The translations under genes and the position numbers were made by a program. Below are positions 6,837-16,291 of a DNA stretch of 39,387 nt, piece after piece; within the stretch, counting starts at the first letter, position 1, and each line of letters starts with the position of its first letter. The DNA lies in assembly GCA_021107435.1 (NCBI GenBank), contig JAIOSV010000089.1, positions 1 through 39,387 of the forward strand, read 5' to 3'. This DNA is from Candidatus Sabulitectum sp. (GTDB lineage Bacteria > Fermentibacterota > Fermentibacteria > Fermentibacterales > JCC-6). The notes beneath the pieces were generated by a model that saw only the letters and a program-made list of their open reading frames with translations, ran no database searches and was not told where the DNA came from.

Positions 6837-8782
6837 GAGCGAACAACTCCCGGATTGATGTAAGTTTTGTAGTCAGTGGTTGAAATGTACATGTCATACC
6901 ACATCATGTAGTTCAGTATTCCCCACAAAGCTCTGCCGTGATCCATCTCCCGTCTGTCGTGCTGCAGCCAGAGTTTTTCAACACCTGCGGCATTGAAAAG
7001 ACCGCTGGCGTTCAGCCGTGATGAACTCAAATACTCCATGGTGACCTCCCGCAGATCTTCCCGCATCCACCGGGAATAGGGCATTTCAAGACCAACCTTT
7101 TTCTTGTTGATGATGCAGTCAGGCAGAAGACCCCTCATGGATTTCCTCAAAAGAAATTTCTTCTTCATCCCGGGAAACTTGAGTTCCGCCGGCACCCTGG
7201 CGAGGAAGCTAAACAGCTCCACATCGGTAAACGGAACCCTTGCCTCTATGGAGTGTGCCATGGTCATCCTGTCATTCTTTATCATGAGATCATGTGGAAG
7301 GTGACATGAAGTATCTATGCAAAGCAGTTTGTTCAGATCGGAATCTGTTTTACAGGCGGCATAGATATCGCTGAAGTACTGTGCGGAATCATTAAAATAA
7401 TCAAACCGTTCGGGATCTCTTAACACTTCCCGTTTAGCATCACCAGACAGAACAACCCGCCAGAAAAAATGCGAGGTGGGCACATTAAGCTCTGAGCCTT
7501 CTGTAAATCTCTTCGCTTTAAACTCAAAACTGAGTTTCCTGTTGGATACCGGAAGCCTCCTGACAAAATTCCTGATAACACTCTGCCTGAGTAAACGGGG
7601 AACGGTTTTTCTGTAAAGCTTTCTGGCTTTGCAGGCTGCGTGGGTGTCATACCCGGAATACACCTCATCTCCAGCCTCTCCTGAAAGCAGTACAGTAACC
7701 AGACCTGACGCTTTTTCAGCGAGAAGCCAGGTGGGGACAGCAGAGCCGTCACCGTATGGCTCGTCGATGTGGGCAAGGTATCGCGGGAGAAGATCAGCGA
7801 CCCTGTCAGGCGTTACCTTTATCCTGTGATGATGTGTACCAACAGCCTTTGCCACTATTTCCGCATAGTCCGATTCATCAAAGGTTCTGTCTTCAAAACC
7901 TAAAGAAAATGTGTGAAAATTGCTGTCTCCACGCACCCGGGCCATGAGAGCAGTCAAGGCACTGGAATCCATTCCTCCGGAAAGCATAACACCCACGGGA
8001 ACATCGGAGATGAGTGTGCGCTCAACTGCTTTCTCAAGAAGCTCTCTACTGTGAGACAGAGCAAATTCCAGAGATATTGTTTTGTCTTCCGTGTAATCGA
8101 AATCGAAGAAACGCCATTCTTTTTTCCTGCCGCTCTCCCACTCAATTGACATTGCTCTGCCGGGCAGCAGTTCATGGATGTTTTCGAATGGTGTAAGAGC
8201 GTCCGGCACATAATTGTATGACAGGAAGTGATACAAAGCCTCCAGAGATGGCTTTCGTTCAACCCCGTCAACTTCGAGAAGAGCCTTTATCTCTGAAGCA
8301 AACCAGAAACCTTCCCCTGTGGTGGTGTAAAACAGAGGTTTGATTCCGAAAGGATCCCGTGCCAGAAGAAGCTTCCCTATTTTTGCATCCCAGAGTGCCA
8401 GCGAGTACATACCGTTCAGTTCTTTGAGAAAGTCCTCACCGAGAGTCTCATAGAGGTGAATCAGAACTTCCGTGTCCGTCCCGGATTTAAAGATGTGTCC
8501 GTCCGCGTCAAGGTTGTACTGTCTGCGCAGTTCTCTGAAGTTGTACACCTCTCCGTTGTAGGCTATCCAGATGCTGTCGTCTTCATTGCTCATGGGCTGA
8601 TGCCCTGATCGACTCAGATCGATAATACTCAGTCTTCTGTGAACAAGACCGCAGGAACCCGCAATCACTGAACCTTTGTCATCCGGTCCTCTGTGGGCCA
8701 GAACAGCTCCCATTCTCTCAAGCAGCCCGGAAGAATGGGACTGCTGCGGATTGAGAAGCAGCCCCCCGGCAAATCCGCACAT
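6833..8782 (-). CDS. asnB: Glutamine-hydrolysing asparagine synthetase family protein (copy 1)
   Basis: A 649-residue two-domain amidotransferase. Cys2 (MCGFAGG) is the glutaminase nucleophile, and the class-II amidotransferase domain continues through RGPDDKG, RLSIIDLS, YNGEVYNFREL and RDPFGIKPLFY. The synthetase domain has the PP-loop SGGMDSS (268-274) for ATP binding, then FDESDYAE, DEPYGDGSA and KNDRMTMAHSIEARVPF. The loop that is SGEGSDEVFGGY in Escherichia coli AsnB reads SGEAGDEVYSGY here. In polysaccharide loci such proteins are thought to amidate a sugar acid or a surface-polymer residue rather than make free asparagine; that role is inferred from the neighbours. It sits between a glycosyltransferase (three-base gap) and the mutase-like flavoprotein (four-base overlap). 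A second copy is at 12147-14066. Confidence 0.88.
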   Translation of the reverse strand: MCGFAGGLLLNPQQSHSSGLLERMGAVLAHRGPDDKGSVIAGSCGLVHRRLSIIDLSRSGHQPMSNEDDSIWIAYNGEVYNFRELRRQYNLDADGHIFKSGTDTEVLIHLYETLGEDFLKELNGMYSLALWDAKIGKLLLARDPFGIKPLFYTTTGEGFWFASEIKALLEVDGVERKPSLEALYHFLSYNYVPDALTPFENIHELLPGRAMSIEWESGRKKEWRFFDFDYTEDKTISLEFALSHSRELLEKAVERTLISDVPVGVMLSGGMDSSALTALMARVRGDSNFHTFSLGFEDRTFDESDYAEIVAKAVGTHHHRIKVTPDRVADLLPRYLAHIDEPYGDGSAVPTWLLAEKASGLVTVLLSGEAGDEVYSGYDTHAACKARKLYRKTVPRLLRQSVIRNFVRRLPVSNRKLSFEFKAKRFTEGSELNVPTSHFFWRVVLSGDAKREVLRDPERFDYFNDSAQYFSDIYAACKTDSDLNKLLCIDTSCHLPHDLMIKNDRMTMAHSIEARVPFTDVELFSFLARVPAELKFPGMKKKFLLRKSMRGLLPDCIINKKKVGLEMPYSRWMREDLREVTMEYLSSSRLNASGLFNAAGVEKLWLQHDRREMDHGRALWGILNYMMWYDMYISTTDYKTYINPGVVRS

Positions 8783-8785
8783 ATA

Positions 8786-9715
8786 TCAGTCTTTTCTTTC
8801 GCGAATGTCCCCTGCGCTGAAAACTCTTTTTGTCAGAGCTTCGGCCACCATCCCCACAAGAAGTATTTGAAGAGACGCAAGCAGAAAAGCAATTGCAGAG
8901 GAAGATACGACTGGTAAAACCATGAGACTTGCGTCCGTATCGTTGGAAATACTGATGGCCATAACAACATCATGGATAAGTTTCAGAAAGCCAACTGAAA
9001 AACAGAATACCGATACAGGAACAAATACTCTAAGAGGCTTGAACAGCACGGACAGCCGAAGCACAAGCATGACGAAAGCAAAAAAGTCTACAGGAACAAT
9101 CTTGGACTTTCCCTGACGCCTGTGGTAGTTGATTGGCACATATTCCACTTTGCAGTTGTCACACATGGAAGCAACGGTAATTGTCGAGGTGAATGAAAAA
9201 CCGTTGGGATACAGTTTGAAATACCGCAGAGCCATGCCTTTCCGAAACACCCTCAACCCTGAGTTCAGGTCCGGTATCGGTCTTTCCACAATGTACTGGG
9301 CAAGACGGCGAACTACCCATTTAAACGGTTTCCGGATAAGGGGAACAGCCACCTCCGCACCTGTTCGTGCCCCAACTACCATATCTGCGCTGCTGTCTTT
9401 CATCCTCTGTATCAGTTCGGGTATCATGTCAATCGGGTATGTACCATCGGCATCCGTGATGACAATAGTGTCATAACTGGCGCTTATGATTCCCGTTTTG
9501 AGAGATGCCCCATAACCAAGATTACTCTGGTGGCGAAGAACCTTCGCGCCGGCTGATTCAGCAAGTGCAGCAGTATCGTCGAAGGAGCCATCGTCCACAA
9601 GTACTATCTCGCCGGCAATTCCTGAAGTATCAAGAACTTTCCGAATACTCTGAATGGTCTGCTTTACAGATTGAGCCTCGTTGAAGGCGGGAACAACAAC
9701 GCTGACTTTGAACAT
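8786..9715 (-). CDS. Family 2 glycosyltransferase with C-terminal membrane segments
   Basis: This 309-residue protein begins VSVVVPAFNEAQSV, has VDDGSFDDTA and the DxD-type VITDADGTYP, and continues with NSGLRVFRKG and YHRRQGKSKI. That is the dolichol-phosphate-mannose-synthase branch of GT2, which moves a sugar from a nucleotide to a polyprenyl phosphate. Two hydrophobic segments follow residue 220 or so (VPVSVFCFSVGFLKLI and SSSAIAFLLASLQILLVGMV), so the enzyme is membrane-anchored and probably makes the lipid-linked sugar used by the GT-C enzymes nearby. ATG 9713-9715 has GGAG five bases upstream. In-frame starts further upstream add residues that do not look like the family. It is the first gene of the minus-strand block running to 4291. 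Confidence 0.85.
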   Translation of the reverse strand: MFKVSVVVPAFNEAQSVKQTIQSIRKVLDTSGIAGEIVLVDDGSFDDTAALAESAGAKVLRHQSNLGYGASLKTGIISASYDTIVITDADGTYPIDMIPELIQRMKDSSADMVVGARTGAEVAVPLIRKPFKWVVRRLAQYIVERPIPDLNSGLRVFRKGMALRYFKLYPNGFSFTSTITVASMCDNCKVEYVPINYHRRQGKSKIVPVDFFAFVMLVLRLSVLFKPLRVFVPVSVFCFSVGFLKLIHDVVMAISISNDTDASLMVLPVVSSSAIAFLLASLQILLVGMVAEALTKRVFSAGDIRERKD

Positions 9716-9788
9716 CTTACTCCAGACTGTATGATTCATCGAAGAAAAACAAAACAACGGGAAAGGTATCAAACAGGCTTAACATATT

Positions 9789-10781
9789 ATGAATTCCACC
9801 AGAAGCGGCAACACAGGAAAAACAGTAATGCATCTGGTATCCGCCCTTGCAGGAATTGCGCTTCTTGTTCTGATTGCATCGAGAGCGGGTTATGAACAGT
9901 TTCTGCAAAACCTGAGAAAGGTCCAGCCGATTGTGCTGGTTCCACTGGTTACAGTCTATTCCATATCCTGGCTGCTCAGGGGCCTTCGGTTTAAAAGAAT
10001 ACTTGCACTGCTTAACGCCAAATCAAGCCTGTTCAAAGCTCTTGGCATTGAACTTACAGCAGATCTGGCAAATCAGGTTATTCCGGCAAAACTTGGAGAC
10101 TCCGTAAAGATCCTGTACATGCGCAAAACCGGCATGCTGAATTACACTTCGGGTACATTTGCGACCTTCCTTGTAAGAGCTATGGATCTTGCGGCAGTTA
10201 TTATCCTTGCGCTTTTCAGCGTTGTGTTCGTCTCAGGATCAGTTGCGGCAGGCTATCTTTCTTACATAGTGACAATGTCGGTTCTGGTGGTTCTCCTTGT
10301 ACTTACCGGATGGTTATTTGTCTTTCACCCTTCCGTCTTCCGGAAAATGCTGATAGGACCATTGAGAAAATTGAGACCTTCCATTGCTGAACTTGCTGAT
10401 CAATTGAAGCAGAATCCAGGACAGCTGACTCTTATACTTCTGGAATCAATGCTGGTCTGGGTATTTGACATCCTCACTCTGTTTGTTTTCCTTCTGGTTT
10501 TCGGAGTAAAACTCTCCTTCGCGGAAACTGCCTTTGTCATGCTGCTTTCAACTGTAACGAAAATCCTCCCATTAACCCCTAATGGACTGGGAGTCTACGA
10601 AGGAATGATGGTTGTGCTGCTCACCGGGTTCGGCGTATCGGAAAGCACTGCGTTCACCATAGCAGTTCTTGACCATGGCTTCATGAATATCTATTCTATG
10701 CTGCTTTCGCTTATTGCTCTCTACTCCATGGGTCTGAACTTAAGAGGTATGAAACAGCTGACCGGTACGAAACAGAAATGA
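9789..10781 (+). CDS. Flippase-like (lysylphosphatidylglycerol synthase TM region, UPF0104) membrane protein
   Basis: A 330-residue integral membrane protein with about eight hydrophobic helices. The N-terminal region reads VYSISWLLRGLRFKRIL, then ANQVIPAKLGDSVKILYM, and near the end LLSTVTKILPLTPNGLGVYEGMMV. These stretches are the hallmarks of the UPF0104/TIGR00374 family (shared with the flippase-like domain of MprF and with AglD-type proteins). Family members are frequent in surface-glycan loci and are suspected to move or handle lipid-linked sugars; the biochemical role is mostly inferred. It starts 73 bases from the divergent GT2 gene and is followed after seven bases by the next membrane protein, so the two are probably one transcript. 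No good ribosome site is visible. Confidence 0.8.
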   Translation: MNSTRSGNTGKTVMHLVSALAGIALLVLIASRAGYEQFLQNLRKVQPIVLVPLVTVYSISWLLRGLRFKRILALLNAKSSLFKALGIELTADLANQVIPAKLGDSVKILYMRKTGMLNYTSGTFATFLVRAMDLAAVIILALFSVVFVSGSVAAGYLSYIVTMSVLVVLLVLTGWLFVFHPSVFRKMLIGPLRKLRPSIAELADQLKQNPGQLTLILLESMLVWVFDILTLFVFLLVFGVKLSFAETAFVMLLSTVTKILPLTPNGLGVYEGMMVVLLTGFGVSESTAFTIAVLDHGFMNIYSMLLSLIALYSMGLNLRGMKQLTGTKQK

Positions 10782-10788
10782 ATTACAG

Positions 10789-12126
10789 ATGATCAAACGA
10801 AGTACTGTTTTCACCTTCATTGTTCTGATCTTTTACCCGCTCTTTATTGTCGGCACCATACCTGAAATTTTCAGGACACCTTTCGATACGGAAACCATTT
10901 CCCGTTTCATTATTCCATTCCATTTCCAGGAGAACGCCAATATTCCGTGGGCGGTAATGGAGTCCACGAAGTGGGATATCTTCAGACCTGTCTACAGCCT
11001 TTCAGTTCTGTTTGACTATGTACTCTGGGGCACAAATGCCAGAATGTATCATGTGACTGACCTCATCCTCTCATGGACATGCTACATACTTGCGTTCTTC
11101 CTGCTTAAACGTCAATTCGGCTTTCTCACCGCCGCCATCGCTGTCTGCCTGTGGGCTGTTCATCCGGCACAACCTATGTCTCTTTTAAATATATACGGTA
11201 GAAATGACCGTCTGGTTACTCTTTTCACCGTTGCTGCCCTCTCAACCTATGACATTTCCATCAGTAAGAATGTACGGCGAAAATCACTTTTCACTCTTAC
11301 TCTTCTTTTTACAGTTCTGGCTGTGTTGTCAAAAGATACAGGCATCTTCTATTCTCTGCTGCTGCTTCCGGCCTGGAGTTTCCTGGTCAGAAAAGACTCA
11401 ATACGAAAAATAATCACATCCGATCACTTCCTGTGGTTGGGACTTTTTCTCCTGGCAGTACTATTCGTTGTCCTGCGGCATCTTGCCGGATTCAGTGCTT
11501 CTATCGATTCCGAAGGTATTAATCTGGGATTCAGGTATTTTCAGGGACTCTCCAGACTAATCCTGATGAGTCTCCCGATACCTTCCGGCTGGAGTCCAGG
11601 CACCACCGCTGTCTGCATGGTATCAGCTGTGGCAACAGGCGCAACCGTTTTCTGCAGAAAGTGTCCCAAAGCTATGAGATTCGGAGCTCTTGCATTCAGT
11701 GTTTTTATCTTTCCGTTTCCCTTTTTCTGGATACAGGAATCGTTCCTCTGGGGCTGCAGCCTGTGGATGTCGCTCTGGGCAACAGGCTGTGCGGTATTTC
11801 TGTATGGTAAATACATCAAACCTCGCGGGAAGAAGGCATCACTGGTCTCCTTAATGCTGCTTGCAGTCATTCTCTCTCTTTCGAGTTTATGGTCGATAAG
11901 GATAACCAGACACATTTCAGCACTGTTTATCAGAATCAGCGATATCGCAAAGTACGCTGTTTCCACCGAGGAAGGCCCTGTCTACCCGCAGGAAAACATC
12001 TTCAGTCAGTTTTCTGACTGGAGGGAATTGGATACTTTTTCCGACGAGGAACAATGCAAAATCAACAAATATGTTATCGAACTGATACAACTTGAAACAG
12101 GAAATCCCGAATCTGTTATTGAATAG
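10789..12126 (+). CDS. GT-C type membrane glycosyltransferase-like protein (TMTC-like N-terminal region)
   Basis: A 445-residue protein with about ten membrane helices. Early on it reads FRPVYSLSVLFDYVLWG, MYHVTDLILSW and NIYGRNDRLVTLF. This order (R-P-x-x-x-L, Y-H-x-x-x-L, G-R-x-D) resembles the membrane part of TMTC and related polyprenyl-phosphate-sugar-dependent glycosyltransferases. A catalytic acidic residue would be expected in the first periplasmic loop, where PFDTETISRF lies. Unlike TMTC proteins it has no TPR tail; the C-terminus is about 60 soluble residues. Assignment as an enzyme is moderate, from topology, motifs and neighbours. It ends 20 bases from the convergent second asparagine synthetase. 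Confidence 0.6.
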   Translation: MIKRSTVFTFIVLIFYPLFIVGTIPEIFRTPFDTETISRFIIPFHFQENANIPWAVMESTKWDIFRPVYSLSVLFDYVLWGTNARMYHVTDLILSWTCYILAFFLLKRQFGFLTAAIAVCLWAVHPAQPMSLLNIYGRNDRLVTLFTVAALSTYDISISKNVRRKSLFTLTLLFTVLAVLSKDTGIFYSLLLLPAWSFLVRKDSIRKIITSDHFLWLGLFLLAVLFVVLRHLAGFSASIDSEGINLGFRYFQGLSRLILMSLPIPSGWSPGTTAVCMVSAVATGATVFCRKCPKAMRFGALAFSVFIFPFPFFWIQESFLWGCSLWMSLWATGCAVFLYGKYIKPRGKKASLVSLMLLAVILSLSSLWSIRITRHISALFIRISDIAKYAVSTEEGPVYPQENIFSQFSDWRELDTFSDEEQCKINKYVIELIQLETGNPESVIE

Positions 12127-12146
12127 CTGAAGCAAACAGACTCAAA

Positions 12147-14066
12147 TCACATGTAGCCCCTGAAATCTCCATTGTACACAAACATTTCAAACCAGATAAG
12201 AAAACTCAATATACTCCAGAGTGTCCTGCCGTTGTCTCTTTTTCTGGCAAGATGATCCTTCCACAATCTGTCTACATGCTCATATTTAAGAATTTCTGTT
12301 CGCTCCACCCTTTCTCTGGTGAAGTGATCATGCCCGAGCCGGGCCAGCGAATCTTCAAACCAGAGAGAATAAGGAAGTTCTATACCGAAATTCTGCCTTC
12401 GATGAATAACAGGCGGCAATACCCGTTTCATGGCCTTTTTCTCAATGTACCTTCTTGTGAGACCCCTGATTTTGTATTTTGAGGGAATCGTGGAGAAAAA
12501 CTCAACAGCCTTCCTGTCCATGAACGGAAATCTCGCTTCCACTGAGTTGGCCATAAACATTCTGTCATTCTTCTGCATGAGGTCTCCGATGAAAAAATAT
12601 TTCATGTCGATCTGAGAAAGCTTGTCCAGCTCATCTGTGTAATCCAGGGAATTAAACAGCTCGGAAAAGAATTTCCCGGTGTGAGGATGGTTTTCCGCGA
12701 AGTGGAGAAGATCCAGTTTCTCGGATCTGTCAAGCACATGTCTGTAGTATAGATGGGCTTCAGGAGCGGAGAGCTCTGCTCCCCGTGTAAATCGTTTTGC
12801 CAGAAATTCAAAACTGAGTTTATTGAAAGACACAGGCAACAAACCAGCCAATTTCAGATTTGCTTTGCGTACAAATGACGGCACAAATTTTCTGTACATT
12901 CTCGAAACATGATTCGCCATGTGGGTCTCGTAAGCATTTGATATTTCATCTCCGCCCTCCCCGGACAAAAGCACCTTCACATACTTGCGGGCTTCCGCAG
13001 ACAAAAGCATGAAGGGAATAGCGGAACCGTCACCAATAGGTTCATCCATATATGCCATCTGCCTGAACAGATTCCTCTTCACATCATCAGGGTTCACTGT
13101 TATTTCATGATGGATGGTACCCGCATACTCAGCCATGGCTCTCTGGTACGGAGATTCATCAAAACTCTTCTCATTAATTCTCAGTGAGAATGAGTGAAGT
13201 TCATTCCCCTTGCCCAGAACACGGGAAAGACCAAGAATTGAACTGCTGTCCAGCCCGCCGGAAAGAGTTGTTCCAACGGCTGCGTCGGAAATAAGATTCC
13301 GGTCAACCGCGCCAAGTATCGCCTGATAAAAACCTTCTTCAGCTTCTTCCAGAGTCATACCATAGTCCGGGTTGAATCTGATGCTGTAGTACTCTGAGGG
13401 AACTGGATTCCCTGGATTATCAAGATCAATTTCCATGAGGTGTGCCCCGTCAAGCTCATTCACTCCATGAAAAGCAGTAAGAGTTCCGGGAATGTAGGCC
13501 AGAGAGAAATAATGGAAAATCGCTTCTCTGTTCACAAGTGGCCGGAATTCGGGAATCTGCATAAACGATTTGATCTCGGAAGAAAAATAGAGCCTGTGAT
13601 TCAATACCATCCAGAACAAAGGTCGTGTACCGTAGAAATCCCTGACGATGACTACCTTCTTCAACTTCCGGTCATACAGCACAAACGCAAACATTCCTGA
13701 AAGGTGCTGAAGACACTCCATACCCATATCCTCGTACAGATGAAGCAGAACTTCAGTGTCGGAGGTGGTATTGAAGGAAAATTTTTCTTCAAGCCTGAAT
13801 TGGTCTCTAAGTTCTTTGAAGTTTGTAATCTCACCATTATACGCCAGCCAGATACTGCCGGAATCGTTACTCATGGGGAGATTAGCTTGAGCAGAAAGGT
13901 CAATAATACTTAATCTGGTGTTTCCGAGAAAGCAATTCTCATTAAATAGAAAACCCCGATCATCAGGCCCCCGGTGATGGAGAATGGATGTCATTCTTTT
14001 GCCGGTTTCAATATCAGCTTCAGTCAGTCTTGAACCCAGACTGATTATTCCGGCTATCCCGCACAT
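12147..14066 (-). CDS. asnB: Glutamine-hydrolysing asparagine synthetase family protein (copy 2)
   Basis: A 639-residue paralogue of the protein at 6833-8782. It has MCGIAGI with Cys2, RGPDDRG, RLSIIDLS, YNGEITNFKEL and the PP-loop SGGLDSS (269-275), followed by SFDESPY, DEPIGDGSA and KNDRMFMANSVEARFPFMD. It departs further from canonical AsnB than copy 1: the RDPxGIKPL stretch is RDFYGTRPL, and the loop after the SGEGGDE motif is ISNAY instead of VFGGY. Both copies share KNDRM where AsnB usually has a hydrophobic residue for the Asn. This suggests a common, non-asparagine acceptor, with copy 2 specialised further. ATG 14064-14066 follows an AGGAGG site by eight bases. It is a single-gene minus-strand unit between plus-strand glycan genes. 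Confidence 0.85.
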   Translation of the reverse strand: MCGIAGIISLGSRLTEADIETGKRMTSILHHRGPDDRGFLFNENCFLGNTRLSIIDLSAQANLPMSNDSGSIWLAYNGEITNFKELRDQFRLEEKFSFNTTSDTEVLLHLYEDMGMECLQHLSGMFAFVLYDRKLKKVVIVRDFYGTRPLFWMVLNHRLYFSSEIKSFMQIPEFRPLVNREAIFHYFSLAYIPGTLTAFHGVNELDGAHLMEIDLDNPGNPVPSEYYSIRFNPDYGMTLEEAEEGFYQAILGAVDRNLISDAAVGTTLSGGLDSSSILGLSRVLGKGNELHSFSLRINEKSFDESPYQRAMAEYAGTIHHEITVNPDDVKRNLFRQMAYMDEPIGDGSAIPFMLLSAEARKYVKVLLSGEGGDEISNAYETHMANHVSRMYRKFVPSFVRKANLKLAGLLPVSFNKLSFEFLAKRFTRGAELSAPEAHLYYRHVLDRSEKLDLLHFAENHPHTGKFFSELFNSLDYTDELDKLSQIDMKYFFIGDLMQKNDRMFMANSVEARFPFMDRKAVEFFSTIPSKYKIRGLTRRYIEKKAMKRVLPPVIHRRQNFGIELPYSLWFEDSLARLGHDHFTRERVERTEILKYEHVDRLWKDHLARKRDNGRTLWSILSFLIWFEMFVYNGDFRGYM

Positions 14067-14229
14067 GAATTAAACCTCCTGTGGTTAAGCTGCTCCCGAA
14101 GTTAATCAATCTCCGGTATATTATCCACCCTGTGGATTTGCATGGTAATTTCAATACCCGGACAGCAATGGTTGCACAGGATGCTCTCCGGTGATTGCAA
14201 ACAGTTCTTCTGTAAAGGAGTTAAGGTAA

Positions 14230-15222
14230 GTGCTTTCCGTGATAGCGACAAATTACAACAAAGAGGATATGCTTCCTGATTTCTTCAACTCCATATACTC
14301 CAACGGGTTTGACAACTTTGAGCTTATTTTTATTGATGACTGCTCAACCGATTCATCCGTTGAAATAGCACGCAGGTTCCCATGCCGCATAATACAAAAC
14401 GAACAGAACCTTGGACCGGCTGTGAGCCGAAACCTTGCCTCAAGACAGGCAAAGGGGAATGTTCTTGTTTTTACCGATACAGACATCACCATCGACCCCG
14501 GTGGTCTTGAACTCATAAATCGACGGTTTTCTGAAGACAAAGTAAAGGCAATGTTCGGTAAACTGGCATTCCTTCCTCTGCGCAATACAAGAATTGGAAG
14601 ATTCTGGCTCTATGACGAAGAGGAAGTCTGTCACTATGGTGGTGTGAAAACTGGAATGGTCAACTGCTGGAGTTCCACACTTGGTGTTGTTGACCGTGAT
14701 CTTTACCTGAACATCGGCGGTTTCGACGAATCCTTCAAGGGAGCGGATATAGAGGATCATGAACTCGCTGCAAAAATCCTGGACCACTATCCGGTTTTCT
14801 ACGATGAGGAACTGACATTCCACCACTACTATCCCAGCACGAAGCTTGTTCTGAAAAAAATGTTTGTGAGATCAAGAATGTTCGCAAGGTCAACAAGTAT
14901 TAAAGTGTACAAGGAAAGATCCTGGGTAAGCCCTCACAGAAATGTCAGCTTCCTTTTATCCGCGATAATAACAGCTCTGATTACAGCAGTTCCTGTGAGC
15001 TTTTTCTTTGTTCCGCCGGTCGCCTGGTGGATAACAGGTTTACTTCTAACTGCCATCCTGACAAAAAGCATACATCACAGACTGCTGTTCAACGCTGTTT
15101 TAGAAAATGAAACACTTGTCTTTGGAGTGTACTGCTTTTTTATGCTTTATCTGACTTCTCTCTTCGCAATGGCCGGGTTCGCCGCCGGTTTGCTCTCTGG
15201 AAAGAAAAGTACTCATGGGTGA
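14230..15222 (+). CDS. Family 2 glycosyltransferase
   Basis: A 330-residue GT2 protein. It starts LSVIATNYNKEDMLPDF and has FIDDCSTDSS (Asp36-Asp37), NEQNLGPAVSRNLA and the metal-binding VFTDTDITI, followed by GGFDESFKGADIEDHELAAKI, the acceptor-side ED motif. Three hydrophobic segments occupy the last 90 residues, so it is tethered to the inner membrane. It most likely extends a lipid-linked or surface sugar chain. The GTG start at 14230 is nine bases after AAAGGAG. The stop overlaps the radical SAM gene by eight bases, which places the two in one operon. A family member acting on rhamnose or mannose is possible, but the sugar cannot be told from sequence. Confidence 0.85.
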   Translation: MLSVIATNYNKEDMLPDFFNSIYSNGFDNFELIFIDDCSTDSSVEIARRFPCRIIQNEQNLGPAVSRNLASRQAKGNVLVFTDTDITIDPGGLELINRRFSEDKVKAMFGKLAFLPLRNTRIGRFWLYDEEEVCHYGGVKTGMVNCWSSTLGVVDRDLYLNIGGFDESFKGADIEDHELAAKILDHYPVFYDEELTFHHYYPSTKLVLKKMFVRSRMFARSTSIKVYKERSWVSPHRNVSFLLSAIITALITAVPVSFFFVPPVAWWITGLLLTAILTKSIHHRLLFNAVLENETLVFGVYCFFMLYLTSLFAMAGFAAGLLSGKKSTHG

Positions 15223-16291
15223 TCCAGTTGGAATGGCAAAGAGACTCTGGAGCAATGATCCCAACTACCTGATATTCCAGATTACCAACAGGTGCAATGC
15301 AGCATGCGAACATTGTTTCAACTGGAGAAAAGTCCAGAATCCTGATAACCTCCGGGACAGGGAACTCTCCCTTGAAGAGATAGAGAAACTGACGAAAAAG
15401 CTCCCGCCCATGCTGATTGTAAACCTGTGCGGCGGTGAGCCTACAATGAGAACGGATCTGCCTGAAATTGTATCCCTGTTCACCGCTAATGCCAGGGCAA
15501 AATACATAACAATACCTACCAACGGCTTTCTTCCGGAAAAGACAGAAGAAATTTTCGACAGAACATTCAGAGAAAGCCCTGACACCTTCTTCAGAATTGG
15601 GATTTCGCTTGACGGCTGGGAGGAAGAGCACGACAGAATCCGCAAACATCCCGGTGGTTTCCGGAAAACACTTGAAACAGCAAAAGTGTTCCGCAGATTG
15701 AGGAATCGTTACAAGAACTTCTTTGTGGAAGCAAACATAGTTTTCAGCAGAAATACCCAGGATACCATTGATGATCTTGTCAGCAGTATTCACTCAACTG
15801 ATCTTTTCGATTCCATAGCTGTGCTTTACATCCGCGGAAACCCGAAAGATCCACAGTTGATGCAGCCTGACCTTGAGAAATACAAAGCAGTGAATCGAAA
15901 GATAACTGAAACCTTCAGGGTGCGGCGCCATCCGTCTGCCAGAATTCTTGAAGCACTCACAGAGATGGTGGTAGAAAAAGTTATTGAAGCTGAAAAGACA
16001 GACAAACATTGCTACAGATGTTTTGCTGCCGACAGGTTCACTGTGCTTAGTGCAAATGGAGATCTTTTCCCCTGTGAGATTCTGGAGGACCGTTTGATCG
16101 GCAATATCAGGGACCATGACTACAACATTCCTGCTATGCTTGATTCCAGGATCGCCAGTGAAATTCGAGAGCATGCAAAAAAATGTGTCTGTACATGGGA
16201 ATGTGCCATAAACATGTCATTCATCTATCAACCGCTACAGGCCCTCAAAGTGGCAGGACGGGCCTTCTCAAATGCAATTCACCACAAGTAG
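15215..16291 (+). CDS. Radical SAM / SPASM-domain protein
   Basis: A 358-residue enzyme. The radical SAM cluster motif is CNAACEHC (Cys 27, 31 and 34), followed by LCGGEPTMR (GGEP at 73-76), ITIPTNGFL and GISLDGWEEEHD. The C-terminal part carries extra cysteines at 266, 269, 287, 324, 326 and 330 around GDLFPCEIL, the SPASM layout for auxiliary iron-sulfur clusters. SPASM enzymes modify peptides or sugars, or act as dehydrogenases. No small precursor peptide is visible nearby, so a role in sugar or lipid-carrier modification is more likely here, by context only. The start overlaps the upstream glycosyltransferase stop by eight bases; an ATG 18 bases later (15233) is a possible alternative. 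The next gene follows after 20 bases. Confidence 0.82.
   Translation: MGDPVGMAKRLWSNDPNYLIFQITNRCNAACEHCFNWRKVQNPDNLRDRELSLEEIEKLTKKLPPMLIVNLCGGEPTMRTDLPEIVSLFTANARAKYITIPTNGFLPEKTEEIFDRTFRESPDTFFRIGISLDGWEEEHDRIRKHPGGFRKTLETAKVFRRLRNRYKNFFVEANIVFSRNTQDTIDDLVSSIHSTDLFDSIAVLYIRGNPKDPQLMQPDLEKYKAVNRKITETFRVRRHPSARILEALTEMVVEKVIEAEKTDKHCYRCFAADRFTVLSANGDLFPCEILEDRLIGNIRDHDYNIPAMLDSRIASEIREHAKKCVCTWECAINMSFIYQPLQALKVAGRAFSNAIHHK

Noticed and set aside
15140..15793. Minus-strand open frame (217 codons) opposite the radical SAM gene
   Set aside because: It overlaps the CxxxCxxC and GGEP coding region and has an unusual Phe/Cys/Arg composition; not a real gene.
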